From Actinomycetota bacterium (GTDB lineage: Bacteria; Actinomycetota; Thermoleophilia; Gaiellales; Gaiellaceae): a stretch of DNA of 33,871 nt. The notes under the pieces are model-generated. The model was not told the origin of the DNA. It searched no databases and worked only from the letters and a program-made list of their open reading frames with translations. This document shows positions 18,069-30,768 of this stretch, in pieces. The position numbers were made by a program, and so were the translations under genes. The first letter of the stretch is position 1. The number at the start of each line of letters is the position of its first letter. The DNA lies in contig JACCXX010000007.1 in assembly GCA_013696805.1 (NCBI GenBank), positions 1 to 33,871 on the forward strand. The letters are read 5' to 3'.

Positions 18069-18074
18069 GTGGCG

Positions 18075-18647
18075 GTGGACACCCTTGCCCCCGAAAACGT
18101 CGTATCGAGTCTCCGCGGCCGCTTCGGCCACCCCTATCTCTACGCGGAGAGCTGCCCGTCGACTCAGCGGCTACTCGGCCCGGAGCAAGCCGAAGGGGCA
18201 GTCGCCGTCGCGGAAGAGCAGACCGAGGGACGCGGGCGCCTGGGGCGCATCTGGGTGTCGCCTCCCCGGGTCAGCATCCTGTGCTCGGTACTGCTCGAGC
18301 CTCCGGTCGAAACGCCCCGTCTGCCCGAGTTGTCGGTCGTCGCGGGCGAGGCCTGCGCCGAAGCAATCAGCCGGGTCACCGGCCTCGAGCCGCGCATCAA
18401 GCTTCCGAACGACGTGCTCGTGAACGGGCGCAAGGTCGCCGGCATCCTTGCGGAGGCGCACGACGGGCGGGTCGTTCTGGGAGTGGGCATCAACGTGAAC
18501 GTCGAGCCTGCGGAGCTGCCGCGGGACGTAGCGACCCCAGCCACGTCACTCCTCGCCGAGCTCGGCGACCCCGTCGACCGTGCTGAGCTCCTCGCCACCT
18601 TCCTCGAGGCCCTCGAGGAGCACTATGACCGCTGGCTAGCGAAGTAA
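18075..18647 (+). CDS. birA: Biotin--[acetyl-CoA-carboxylase] ligase
   Basis: VDTLAPENVVSSLRGRFGHPYLYAESCPSTQRLL...AVAEEQTEGRGRLGRIWVSPP..IKLPNDVLVNGRKVAGILAEA..VLGVGINVN. GTG 18075 (or 18069) is preferred over the longer track ORF at 17661. Confidence 0.93.
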   Translation: MDTLAPENVVSSLRGRFGHPYLYAESCPSTQRLLGPEQAEGAVAVAEEQTEGRGRLGRIWVSPPRVSILCSVLLEPPVETPRLPELSVVAGEACAEAISRVTGLEPRIKLPNDVLVNGRKVAGILAEAHDGRVVLGVGINVNVEPAELPRDVATPATSLLAELGDPVDRAELLATFLEALEEHYDRWLAK

Positions 18648-20702
18648 CGGAGCGGTTTCATTGCCCGCGAAGTCGCGGGCGACTGCACGAATGGTCGTGA
18701 ACGGCCCACCGGCAGGCACGGCGAACCGTCCTGGAGCGAGGCGCCGAGCGCGCACCGTCCTCGATCCATCGAGCAGCACCGTTACGTCGCCAGGTTCGTT
18801 GATCGCGAAGCGGAGCTCTGGCGCCGACACGAGTTGCAGCCGCGGCGCGGCCAGATCCAGTGCGAAGTCAACCGTCTGGACGACTGTCGACACAGCGGTG
18901 GTAGCACGTACGACCAGCTTGTACTCACCAGCCCCCAGGCGCCCCGCGAACCGGCCATTCCAGTCGATCGCCTGCGGCCCGCCTTCGCGTGGGCCGGCGA
19001 AGACCTGGCCGAGAGTCCGTCCTTTGCGCAGGACGGAAACGGTGACGCGCGCCGGACCGTTGAGCCCGAAGCGGAACTTCGTCGTGTCCAGCCTCCCGTC
19101 GGCGTTCGGAGAGAACACCTGGGGGACGATCCGTACTCCCGCGAGCGTGCGGTTGACGATCACCGTTACCGTGGCGGTCGCCTCGATGCCCGCGTCGTTC
19201 CGCGCCGAGAGCAGGATCCCGTAGCGGCCATCCGGGACACCGGCCCCGTCCCAGCGGAACGTGTAGCTGCCGGCCACCTTCTGCTCCGTGAACAGCAGCG
19301 AGAGCGGGGCACCGGCGGAATCGACGACCGTGGCGGTCACCGTGGCCGGAGCCGTGATCCGGTACTGGACCGTCGTCGTCTCCTGGCGCCCATCCCCGTT
19401 CGGGGTGATGAGCGCAGGTCGAGCGAGAGCGGTGAGCGTGGCCCGCTGGGTCGTGCCGGCGACGATTCCCGTCGCCGGTCGAACCGTGGGCCCGGCGTCG
19501 ATCGCGTAGCTGTAGCGCCCAGCAGGCACAGTGCGTGCATCCCAGACCCAGTCGACCGCGGTTCCATCGCCCCCACCGGTGGCGACTACCGTCCCACCCT
19601 GGTCGGTGACGATCACGGTCCAGGGCAGCGGCTCGGTCAGGCGCGCGGTGAAGCGCACCATCCCGCCCGGCGCTCCGACCGCGCGCGGTGAGTAGAGCTT
19701 CGGCAAGCCGAGCTCGGAGGTCATCCGGCCAATGTTGCCCAGCTCGCCGTACAGGCGGCCTCCCGGACAGGACGTGAAGCCCGTATCGCGGTGACCGGAG
19801 ACGGCGCGCAGGGTGACCGGAGCCCCGGTGGGAAAGCGCGGGTTCCCGGTCGATGTCCAGTTCGTCAGGCTGACTGGATCTAGGTGGCCGAGGTCGAGCC
19901 GCCACGCAAGCAACTGCGTTAGGGCGGTCCGTGCGTTCGGCGTTACAGCTCCCGCGTCGTAGTTGCCGAGGAGAGCGACGCCGACCGAGCCGTTGTTGAA
20001 CCCGGCCGCGTGAGCGCCGACAACATTCCGGTCGACCCCACCGGCTCGACCTTCGAAGACCTGGCCGTACTTGTCGACGAGAAAGTTGTAGCCGATGTCG
20101 TCCCAGCCGTTCGAGCGCACGTGGTAGAGCTGGATCCCGCGTACGATGGACGCCGACTGGGCTCTCGAGTACGTGTTCGACCCGGCCGTGTGGTGGACGA
20201 TCGCGAAGCGCAGCGCGTCTGCATATTTGGGGCGCCCTCGCCGGATGCGCTCGTTGGCGCCCCACGCGAGCCGAGAAAGGATGAGTGGCGAATCGGCCAC
20301 CGAGATCGAGCGCACCGGAAGCCGATCAGCGGGGCTCCAGACGTACTGGGCCCGGATCCGCCGCACCCGGCCCCGCGTCCTGATCTGCAGCCGGTTCGAC
20401 GGGCCGGTCCAGTACGGATTGCCGATCCGCCAGCCCGGCCGGCCGCCTTCGCGTCCAGGGTCAGGAGCGTCCTCGGCCTCCGGCGCAGCGTCACGCCACT
20501 CCCCCCAGCCCCCGCCGATGGCCTTCGCGCGGAACGAGACCTCCCCGCCACCCTGCCAGTGCAGGCCGACCAGGTTGAACCTGGGCGCGACGGTCGACTC
20601 CCGGCCGAGCGGCACGTCACGCGCAACAGCCGAAAGACCGGCGCCAAGCGCTGTCGTCGGAACGACGAGCAGTGAGATGAGGGCGATGAAGAGCGATCTC
20701 AT
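18636..20702 (-). CDS. Secreted N-acetylmuramoyl-L-alanine amidase (PGRP/amidase_2) with C-terminal FlgD-like Ig modules
   Basis: Signal peptide MRSLFIALISLLVVPTTALGA; PGRP region RFAIVHHTAGSNTYSRAQSASIVRGIQLYHVRSNGWDDIGYNFLVDKYGQVFEGRAGGVDRNVVGAHAAGFNNGSVGVALLGNY, VSGHRDTGFTSCPG. C-terminal LITPNGDGRQE and VFSPNADGRLDT are FlgD-Ig-like motifs. Confidence 0.88.
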   Translation of the reverse strand: MRSLFIALISLLVVPTTALGAGLSAVARDVPLGRESTVAPRFNLVGLHWQGGGEVSFRAKAIGGGWGEWRDAAPEAEDAPDPGREGGRPGWRIGNPYWTGPSNRLQIRTRGRVRRIRAQYVWSPADRLPVRSISVADSPLILSRLAWGANERIRRGRPKYADALRFAIVHHTAGSNTYSRAQSASIVRGIQLYHVRSNGWDDIGYNFLVDKYGQVFEGRAGGVDRNVVGAHAAGFNNGSVGVALLGNYDAGAVTPNARTALTQLLAWRLDLGHLDPVSLTNWTSTGNPRFPTGAPVTLRAVSGHRDTGFTSCPGGRLYGELGNIGRMTSELGLPKLYSPRAVGAPGGMVRFTARLTEPLPWTVIVTDQGGTVVATGGGDGTAVDWVWDARTVPAGRYSYAIDAGPTVRPATGIVAGTTQRATLTALARPALITPNGDGRQETTTVQYRITAPATVTATVVDSAGAPLSLLFTEQKVAGSYTFRWDGAGVPDGRYGILLSARNDAGIEATATVTVIVNRTLAGVRIVPQVFSPNADGRLDTTKFRFGLNGPARVTVSVLRKGRTLGQVFAGPREGGPQAIDWNGRFAGRLGAGEYKLVVRATTAVSTVVQTVDFALDLAAPRLQLVSAPELRFAINEPGDVTVLLDGSRTVRARRLAPGRFAVPAGGPFTTIRAVARDFAGNETAPLLR

Positions 20703-20785
20703 GGGCGGCGGCGCCTTGCTACGGAAGCAGAGACCGCCTTCGCCCTCAAGGCTGGCGAGCCTTCCCAGATACAATTCTTACAAGT

Positions 20786-22081
20786 GTGAAAGGGCCGCTC
20801 CTGCGGATATTTCTCGTCGTCGCCTGCCTGGCTGCGGCCCTGGTTCCTGCTGCTTCGGGGGCTCCCGAGCGCCCGCGTGTCCTCGCTTTCGTGTTCGAGA
20901 ACGACGTCAACCCCGTCACGGCTGACTACGCACGAGGCCAAATCGAGCGAGCGAACGACCAGGGTTACGACGCTGTCGTGATCCTGCTCGACACTCCCGG
21001 CGGGCTCTCGGAAGCGATGCGGGACATCTACAAGAAAGAGCTCTCTTCTCGAATCCCGGTGATCGTCTACGTAGCCCCCGAGGGGGCCCGGGCTGCTTCC
21101 GCCGGCGTCTGGATCGGCCAGGCGGCCGACATCCTGGCAATGGCGCCGCAGACCAATCTCGGCTCGTCGACGCCCATTTCGTCAGGCGGTGGAAACATTC
21201 CGTCCGATCTCAAGCGGAAGGTGATCAACGACGCTGCGAAGTCTCTGCGTGGCCTCGCGGAGGAGCACGGCCGCAACGGCGACTGGGCCGAGCGGGCGGT
21301 CCGGAAGGCCTCGAACCTGACCGCACGCGAGGCGCTCGAGATGAACGTGATCGACGCCGTCGCCCCGAACCTGCCGGCGTTGCTCGAGCAGCTCGAGGGC
21401 ACCAAGACGACGCCGAAGGGCCACGAGCTGCATCTTTCAGGAGCCGAGATCGATCGGGTCGAGATGTCGCTCTGGAAGAAGATCCTCGACACGCTGATCG
21501 ACCCCGAGCTGATCGTCCTCTTCCTGTCCCTCGGGACGCTCGGGATCGTCGTCGAGCTCTGGAATCCCGGTCTGATCTTCCCGGGCACGGTCGGCGCGAT
21601 CTCCCTCATCCTTGGTCTCTTCGGACTGCAGGTGCTGCCGATCAGTGCGGCCGGCCTGCTGTTGATGGTGCTCGCGTTCGCCTTCTTCGGCGCCGAGGCC
21701 TTCATCCCGAGCCACGGAGCGCTGACCCTCGCCGGGGCTTGCTGTTTCGTCATCGGCTCGTTACTTCTCTTCGACCCCGCCGGCGAGAGCTACGAGATCT
21801 CCCTGACCGTCGTCCTCGCGATCGCGGGCACGATGGCTGCCCTCATGGCGCTGATCGCCACCAAGATCGTCCAGGTTCGAAGGTTGACGCCCGTGACAGG
21901 CCAGGAGGAAATGGTCGGCCAGTTCGCTGTGGTACGAAAGACACTCGACCCGAGAGGCCAGGTTTTCGTGCACGGCGAGCTCTGGCAGGCGCAGAGTGAC
22001 GGCGAGCCGATTCCCGCCGGTAGCCAGGTACGAATCGAGAGCGTGGACGACCTGACCCTCAAGGTCGCTCCTGTGACGTAG
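20786..22081 (+). CDS. NfeD-family protein with ClpP-like serine protease domain (membrane)
   Basis: Signal peptide; YDAVVILLDTPGGLSEAMRDIYKK, VIVYVAPEGARAASAGVWIGQAADI, four-TM region, C-terminal OB-like VGQFAVVRKTLDPRGQVFVHGELWQAQS. Confidence 0.92.
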   Translation: MKGPLLRIFLVVACLAAALVPAASGAPERPRVLAFVFENDVNPVTADYARGQIERANDQGYDAVVILLDTPGGLSEAMRDIYKKELSSRIPVIVYVAPEGARAASAGVWIGQAADILAMAPQTNLGSSTPISSGGGNIPSDLKRKVINDAAKSLRGLAEEHGRNGDWAERAVRKASNLTAREALEMNVIDAVAPNLPALLEQLEGTKTTPKGHELHLSGAEIDRVEMSLWKKILDTLIDPELIVLFLSLGTLGIVVELWNPGLIFPGTVGAISLILGLFGLQVLPISAAGLLLMVLAFAFFGAEAFIPSHGALTLAGACCFVIGSLLLFDPAGESYEISLTVVLAIAGTMAALMALIATKIVQVRRLTPVTGQEEMVGQFAVVRKTLDPRGQVFVHGELWQAQSDGEPIPAGSQVRIESVDDLTLKVAPVT

Positions 22082-22090
22082 GATCGTTTC

Positions 22091-22864
22091 GTGGCTGCGC
22101 TCATCGGGCTCGCCGTCGTCGCGATCATCATCCTGGTCGTCCTCTCGTCGTCGATCCGGGTCGCGCGCGAGTACGAGCGCGGCGTCATCTTCCGGCTCGG
22201 CCGACTGAAGTCGCCGCCTAAGGGGCCAGGTCTCTTCCTCCTGATCCCGTTCATCGACAAGATGGTCCGAGTCGACCTGCGAACGGTGACGCTGAACGTG
22301 CCGCCGCAGGAAGTGATCACGAAGGACAACGTGCCGGTTCGTGTGAACGCGGTCGCCTACTTCCGGATCATCGACCCCGAGAAGGCGATCGTGCAGATCG
22401 AGAACTTCATGGTCGCGACCTCCCAGATCGCCCAAACGACGCTGCGCAGCGTGCTCGGCCAACACCAGCTCGACGAGCTCCTCTCCGAGCGCGACAAGAT
22501 TAACGAGATCCTGCAGCGGATCATCGACGAGTCGACCTCGCCCTGGGGCATCAAGGTGTCGATCGTCGAGGTCAAGGACGTCGAGATCCCGGGCGGCATG
22601 CAGCGCGCAATGGCGCGCCAGGCGGAAGCCGAGCGCGAGCGGCGCGCAAAGGTGATCGCGGCCGAGGGTGAGTTCCAGGCTTCCGAGCGCCTAAAGGATG
22701 CCGCCGAGGTGATGGCGGAGAACCCCATGTCCCTTCAGCTCCGCTTCCTGCAGACGATGCTCGAGATGTCGTCGGAGCGCTCCTCGACGATCATCCTGCC
22801 GCTCCCGATCGAGCTCTTCCGTCCGCTGATCGAAGGCTCGAGCGGCTACGGAACCAAAAGCTGA
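22091..22864 (+). CDS. Slipin/stomatin-like SPFH (band 7) protein
   Basis: [73 protein letters not shown]..., [23 protein letters not shown]. Adjacent to nfeD, a known partner arrangement. Confidence 0.95.
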   Translation: MAALIGLAVVAIIILVVLSSSIRVAREYERGVIFRLGRLKSPPKGPGLFLLIPFIDKMVRVDLRTVTLNVPPQEVITKDNVPVRVNAVAYFRIIDPEKAIVQIENFMVATSQIAQTTLRSVLGQHQLDELLSERDKINEILQRIIDESTSPWGIKVSIVEVKDVEIPGGMQRAMARQAEAERERRAKVIAAEGEFQASERLKDAAEVMAENPMSLQLRFLQTMLEMSSERSSTIILPLPIELFRPLIEGSSGYGTKS

Positions 22865-22904
22865 CCGGCGCTGAGGCGACGCTCGCGGCGCCGACTTTCA
22901 GGCC

Positions 22905-23852
22905 ATGTGGGCTTTGCGCGCGCGGCCGTCTGAAATGACCGGTCGATTCATTCGAGCCCGATCGACCCCGCCTGAGGCCCGCCGGGACCCGATCTCGGGG
23001 CGAAGCGTCGTCATCGCGCCGGCGAGGGCGAAGCGCCCGGGCGCCAAGCGCGGCCTGCTGGAGCCGGAGACGCAGGAGGAGCTCGACCGCTGCCCGTTCT
23101 GCGAGGGCCGGGAGGACCGCACGCCGCCCGAGGCCTTCGCGGTCGGGCCGCGCGGCCGGGAGCCCGACACGCCTAACTGGCAGGTGCGCGTCGTCCCGAA
23201 TCTCTACCCGGCCTTCGACCGGCAGGAGGTGGTCATCCACTCGCCACGGCATGTGCGCTCGCTCGCTGAGGTCACAGAGAACGAGGTCGCACCGATCGGC
23301 ATCGCCTGGGAACAGCGGATCGAGGCTGCCCGGGCCGAGGGCTTTCCCTACGTCCATGTCCTCCTGAACGAGGGGCGCGACGCCGGGGCGAGTCTTCCGC
23401 ACAATCATTCGCAGCTCGTCTGGTTGCGGGAGCGCCCATCTGAGCCCGCCACGGAACTGGCCAATCTCCGGGAGGGAGACTGTGCACTCTGCGGGCTGCT
23501 CGCAAAGCACGAGGACCTGCTGATCGCGTCCGCGGACGGTCTGCAGCTCGTGGCCCACCCGGCCGGCCGCGCTCCCTACGAATTGCTGATCGCCCCGGCG
23601 GAACACCGACCAGAGGGCGACGCGGGCCTGTATGCGGCCGCGCTTCGACTTCTGCGCAATGGAATTCAGCGGTTGCGCGACGTCGAAGGACCGGTTCCGA
23701 TCAACGCCTGGGCGCACGCGGGCGGCCATTGGCACATGGAGGTGCTGCCGCGACTAACCGTGCTTGCCGGGCTCGAGCTCGGGGCAGGCCTCTACGTCAA
23801 TGCAGTGCCGCCGGAGGAGGCGGCGACTGCTTTACGAGAGGGCTCCGTCTAG
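22905..23852 (+). CDS. galT: Galactose-1-phosphate uridylyltransferase family (start 22905 or 22935)
   Basis: RRDPISGRSVVIAPARAKRPGA, CPFCEGREDRTPPE, VVPNLYPAFD, SLPHNHSQLVW active-site region, HAGGHWHMEVLPR. Confidence 0.88.
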   Translation: MWALRARPSEMTGRFIRARSTPPEARRDPISGRSVVIAPARAKRPGAKRGLLEPETQEELDRCPFCEGREDRTPPEAFAVGPRGREPDTPNWQVRVVPNLYPAFDRQEVVIHSPRHVRSLAEVTENEVAPIGIAWEQRIEAARAEGFPYVHVLLNEGRDAGASLPHNHSQLVWLRERPSEPATELANLREGDCALCGLLAKHEDLLIASADGLQLVAHPAGRAPYELLIAPAEHRPEGDAGLYAAALRLLRNGIQRLRDVEGPVPINAWAHAGGHWHMEVLPRLTVLAGLELGAGLYVNAVPPEEAATALREGSV

Positions 23853-24164
23853 CTTCTTCGCCGAGCCGTTTTGGCTTTGGCGGGTCTGGCGCTCGCGAAA
23901 ATCACGCGCCGCCTCGATCGCCGCGCCGAGGTTCAACCCCTTGTCTTTGGCCTGCTTGATCAGCATGACGGTCTCGACCGCGTCGATATCGTAGATGCGC
24001 TGCTTGGCGCCCTTCGTAGGAATCTGCGCCTTGTTTGTCCAGTAGTCGAGCTGCATCTTCGAGATGCCCGCGATCTGGCACACCTGCCCTAGATAGAGCT
24101 CGACTTTGTCGAGATGCTCGGCTAGGTCAATTGGTTCAAGGAGATCCACCTGCCCGGCGGCCAT
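23832..24164 (-). CDS. MerR-type helix-turn-helix regulator
   Basis: MAAGQVDLLEPIDLAEHLDKVELYLGQVCQIAGISKMQLDYWTNKAQIPTKGAKQRIYDIDAVETVMLIKQAKDKGLNLGAAIEAAR; SD GGAGGGAGGG upstream of ATG 24164. Confidence 0.8.
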   Translation of the reverse strand: MAAGQVDLLEPIDLAEHLDKVELYLGQVCQIAGISKMQLDYWTNKAQIPTKGAKQRIYDIDAVETVMLIKQAKDKGLNLGAAIEAARDFRERQTRQSQNGSAKKLDGALS

Positions 24165-24203
24165 CGTTCCCTCCCTCCGGAGACGTTGACCCCATGCGCC
24201 CAA

Positions 24204-24232
24204 GGTATAACGCTATGGCGCGTCTTTGTGAA
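24204..24232 (-). promoter_or_regulatory. Probable sigma70-type promoter of the merR-like gene
   Basis: Minus strand TTCACA - 17 nt - TATACC, about 40 nt upstream of ATG 24164. Confidence 0.6.
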
Positions 24233-24282
24233 GGCTGTCTAGGAAAAAGGCTACAAATTGCGGCCGTTCCCCGCCGAAAAAC

Positions 24283-26808
24283 CTACTCTTCGGGAGGGGT
24301 GGCTTCGACCGGCTCGGCTTCGACGACCTCGTCCTGATCGGACTCGACCACCGGCGCCAGCGTGGAGACACATTCGCCCTTTTTCAGCCGCATCACGATC
24401 ACGCCCTGAGTCGAGCGCCCCAGGCGCTTGATGTCGTCGACCGCCATCTTGATCACCGTACCGCCCGTCGAGATCATCATCACCTGGTAGCCGGAACGAA
24501 CGACGCGCGCACCGGCGAGCTTTCCCTTGGCCTCGGTGAGCTGCACGGTCTTCACGCCAAGGCCTCCGCGGCCTTTGATCGGGTACTCGTCGATCCGCGT
24601 CCGCTTCCCGTAGCCGTTCTCGGTGACGACGAGTAGATCCGCGTCGTTCTCGGCACGGTTGATCTCGATCACCTCATCGCCCTTGCGCAGGTTCATTCCG
24701 CGCACCCCACCCGTCGCCCTCCCCATCGGACGGGCGCCCGACTCGTGGAAGCGAATCGTCTGCCCCTTACGCGAGACCATGAGGATGTCGTCGTCACCGG
24801 ACGAGTGGATGACCCCGACGAGCTCGTCCTTCAGACGTAAGTTGATGGCGATGATGCCGTCGGCCTTGAGCGGCGTGTTGTAGTCCGCGAACTTCGTTTT
24901 TTTGACCATGCCCTTCTTCGTCGCGAACACGAGGTGCTCCGCCTCCTTGAACTCGCGCGTGGCGATGACTGCACGGATGGTCTCGCCCTCGCGGAAGGGC
25001 AGGAAGTTGGCGATCGCGCGCCCCTTGCCTTGCCGGGTGCCGAGTGGAAGCTCGTGCACCTTGAGCCGGTAGACCTTCCCCACCGAGGTGAAGAAGAGGA
25101 TGTAGTCGTGAGTCGACGCGACGAAGAGGTGCTCGATGTAGTCGTCGTCCTTCAACCCCATGCCCATCACGCCCTGGCCTCCGCGGCGCTGCTCGCGATA
25201 GGTGCCAACCGGGAGCCGCTTCACATAGCCGGTCTGGGAGATGGCGATGACCATGTCCTCCTCGGCGATCAGGTCCTCGAGCTCGAGCTCCTCCTCGGCA
25301 GCGACGATCTCGGTGCGACGCTCGTCGCCCCTGCCGTAGATCTGCGTGATCTCGTCGAGCTCCTCCCGAATGACGCCGTCGATGCGCGCCGGGTCACCGA
25401 GGATCGCCCGCAGCTCGGCGATGCGCTCCTGGAGGTCGTTGTATTCACTCTCGACCTCCTTTCGCCCGAGCGCGGTCAGCCGCTGGAGACGAAGATCGAG
25501 GATCGCCTGCGCCTGGATCTCGGAAAGCTCGAACTGCTCCTGGAGACCGGAGCGTGCCGCGTCGACATCCGCCGAGGCGCGGATCAGCGCGATGACCGCG
25601 TCGAGGTTGTCGAGCGCCTTGAGGTAACCCGCAAGGACATGCGCGCGAGCTTCGGCCCGGCGCAGGTCGTACTTCGAGCGGCGCGTGACGATCTCGCGCT
25701 GGTAGTCGAGGTAGTAGCGGATCATCTCGAGCAGCGAGAGCGTCCGCGGCACGCCCTCGACGAGCGCGACTGCGTTGTAGCCAAACGTCGTTTGCAGCGG
25801 GGTGTGCTTGAAGACCTTGTTGAGCGCGACCTGCGGGACGGCATCTCGCTTCAGCTCGACGTAGATGCGCATGCCGTCCTTGTCGGAGTGGTCCTGAAGC
25901 GCCTCGTCCGTCATCGGGACCTCGTTCAGGGTTCCAGACTTGACGAGGTCGGCGATCTTCTCGATCACGCCGCCCTCGCCGCCCTTGCGGACGCCGTAGG
26001 GAAGCTCCGTGATGATGATCGCGTTCTTGCCTCCGCGCAGCACCTCGATGTGCGCCTTGCCGCGAACGATGATGCGACCGCGGCCCGAGCGATAGGCATC
26101 GCGAATGCCGGAACGGCCGACGATCGTCCCGGAGGTCGGAAAGTCCGGACCCTTCACGATCTGGGAAAGACGACCGACGTCGATATCGGGGTCGTCGATC
26201 ATCGCCTTCACCGCGCCGACAACCTCGCCGAGGTTGTGCGGAGGAATGTTCGTCGCCATGCCGACCGCGATCCCTTGCGAGCCGTTCAGGAGCAGGTTCG
26301 GGTACCGCGACGGGAGCACCGTCGGCTCGCGGCGCGACTCGTCGTAGTTGGGAATGAAATCGACCGTGTCGGCGTCGATGTCTCGCAACATCTCGGTCGC
26401 GATCCGCGAAAGGCGGCATTCGGTGTACCTCATTGCGCCCGGCGGGTCGCCGTCGATCGAGCCGAAGTAGCCCTGGCCGTCGATGAGCGGGTAGCGCATC
26501 GAGAACGACTGCGCGAGGCGGGCGAGGGCGTCGTAGATCGCCGAGTCGCCATGGGGGTGGTAGTTGCCCATCACATCGCCGACGACGCGCGCCGACTTTC
26601 GCGTCGGACGGTTCGGCTGCAGGCCGGCCTCGTGCATGGCATAGAGAACTCGGCGATGGACGGGCTTCAGACCGTCGCGCACATCGGGCAGGGCGCGCGA
26701 CACGATCACGCTCATCGCGTAGTCGAGGAAGCTCGAGCGCACCTCCGCCTCGAGCTCGCGAGGCTCGATGCGACCGGCGCCCAGCGGTTCGCCGGTTAGG
26801 TCAGACAC
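24283..26808 (-). CDS. gyrA: DNA gyrase subunit A
   Basis: 841 aa; [66 protein letters not shown], GyrA box QRRGGQG. Confidence 0.98.
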   Translation of the reverse strand: MSDLTGEPLGAGRIEPRELEAEVRSSFLDYAMSVIVSRALPDVRDGLKPVHRRVLYAMHEAGLQPNRPTRKSARVVGDVMGNYHPHGDSAIYDALARLAQSFSMRYPLIDGQGYFGSIDGDPPGAMRYTECRLSRIATEMLRDIDADTVDFIPNYDESRREPTVLPSRYPNLLLNGSQGIAVGMATNIPPHNLGEVVGAVKAMIDDPDIDVGRLSQIVKGPDFPTSGTIVGRSGIRDAYRSGRGRIIVRGKAHIEVLRGGKNAIIITELPYGVRKGGEGGVIEKIADLVKSGTLNEVPMTDEALQDHSDKDGMRIYVELKRDAVPQVALNKVFKHTPLQTTFGYNAVALVEGVPRTLSLLEMIRYYLDYQREIVTRRSKYDLRRAEARAHVLAGYLKALDNLDAVIALIRASADVDAARSGLQEQFELSEIQAQAILDLRLQRLTALGRKEVESEYNDLQERIAELRAILGDPARIDGVIREELDEITQIYGRGDERRTEIVAAEEELELEDLIAEEDMVIAISQTGYVKRLPVGTYREQRRGGQGVMGMGLKDDDYIEHLFVASTHDYILFFTSVGKVYRLKVHELPLGTRQGKGRAIANFLPFREGETIRAVIATREFKEAEHLVFATKKGMVKKTKFADYNTPLKADGIIAINLRLKDELVGVIHSSGDDDILMVSRKGQTIRFHESGARPMGRATGGVRGMNLRKGDEVIEINRAENDADLLVVTENGYGKRTRIDEYPIKGRGGLGVKTVQLTEAKGKLAGARVVRSGYQVMMISTGGTVIKMAVDDIKRLGRSTQGVIVMRLKKGECVSTLAPVVESDQDEVVEAEPVEATPPEE

Positions 26809-26811
26809 GGC

Positions 26812-29715
<2,904 letters not shown>

Positions 29716-29719
<4 letters not shown>

Positions 29720-30768
29720 CGAGCGCTCCCGGGGGTGACCTCGACGAGCTGGGCCGGATCAACGGGCAAGGCCGAGGCCACGGTCGAGGTGATGAACGAC
29801 TGCCCGGCGGATCCCACCCGCTCCGCGAGGATCCGCCGGCGGCGCTCGTCGAGCTCGGAGAGCACATCGTCGAGGAGCAGCAGAGGGGGTGCGGGACCGC
29901 GCTCGGTCAGAAGCTCGGCTTCGGCCAGGATGAGCGCCAGGACGGCAAGTCGCTGCTCGCCCTGGGAGCCGAACCGGCGGAGCTCGCGGCCGCCCGACGT
30001 CAGCTCGATGTCGTCCAGGTGCGGCCCCAGGCCGGTCGTGCCCCGGTCGAGGTCCTGGTCGAGACGCGCTTCGAGTGCCTCGGCCGTAGGCGCTTCGCCC
30101 TCATAGCGCACCTCGGCGGCGAGCCCGAGCTCACCGGCTCGCTCGCTGAAGCGCGGGCCTACCTCGGCCACGGTCTCCACTCGCGAGACAACGAGGGCAG
30201 CGCCGAGCTCGGCGACACGTTGTGTCCAGGGCGCGAGCGCGTCCCGGGAAGAAGCGCCGAAGCTCACTCGCCTCAACGACGCGTTCCGCTGGGCAATCGC
30301 CGCTGCGTACTCGGTGGGGACAACAGCGCGAGCCGGGTACAACCTTCCGAGCGCGCGGTCGAAGTACGCACGCCGCACCGCCGGCCCCCCCTTGACGACC
30401 GCGAGCCGGTCGGGCGTGAAAACGAGCGTCGCGAGCTCGCTGCGAAGCTGCTCGGCGGCGCTCAACCTCGCGCCGTTCAGCGTAGCGCGCTTCGCCTCGT
30501 TCACCCCGAGAACAATCTCCGACTCGACCTGTGAGCCACCACGGGCGCCCTTGAGCGCGATTCGGCCGCGCTCGGCGCCGAACCGGATCAGGTGGGCATC
30601 CGTACGTGTACGCGGCGAAAAGCCCTGCGTTCCGACGTGGAGCGCCTCGAGCAGGTTCGTCTTACCGGCCCCGTTCGGCCCCACGGCGAGCACCAGTCCC
30701 GGTGCTAGCTCGAGATCCAGAGCGGCATAGGAGCGGAAGTCGCGAAGGGTGACTTTCGCGACGATCAG
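29716..30768 (-). CDS. recF: DNA replication and repair protein RecF; probable non-canonical CTG start
   Basis: Reverse translation gives (CTG)IVAKVTLRDFRSYAALDLELAPGLVLAVGPNGAGKTNLLEALHVGTQGFSPRT, a complete RecF N-terminus. The ORF track starts only at internal GTG 30693. Confidence 0.94.

Noticed and set aside
17661-18074. N-terminal extension of birA to 17661
   Set aside because: Would overlap fabZ completely; the conserved BirA sequence starts at about 18075.
18834-20265. Long overlapping ORFs (285 aa plus, 446 aa minus) within the amidase gene
   Set aside because: Out-of-frame shadows of the amidase gene; the amidase frame contains a signal peptide and domain motifs.
23395-23425. GalT active-site variant (HNHSQ instead of classical HPHGQ)
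   Set aside because: The nucleophilic second His and the Gln are retained, and variation at the middle residue is plausible in divergent GalT; not enough to claim altered function.
26500-26590. Possible quinolone-resistance substitution in GyrA QRDR
   Set aside because: Sequence [20 protein letters not shown] retains the Ser and Asp at the classic positions.
24934-26799. 621-aa plus-strand ORF antisense to gyrA
   Set aside because: Low-complexity Arg/Asp/Leu/Val-rich translation without recognisable motifs, fully antisense to a confident gyrA; a typical GC-rich shadow ORF.
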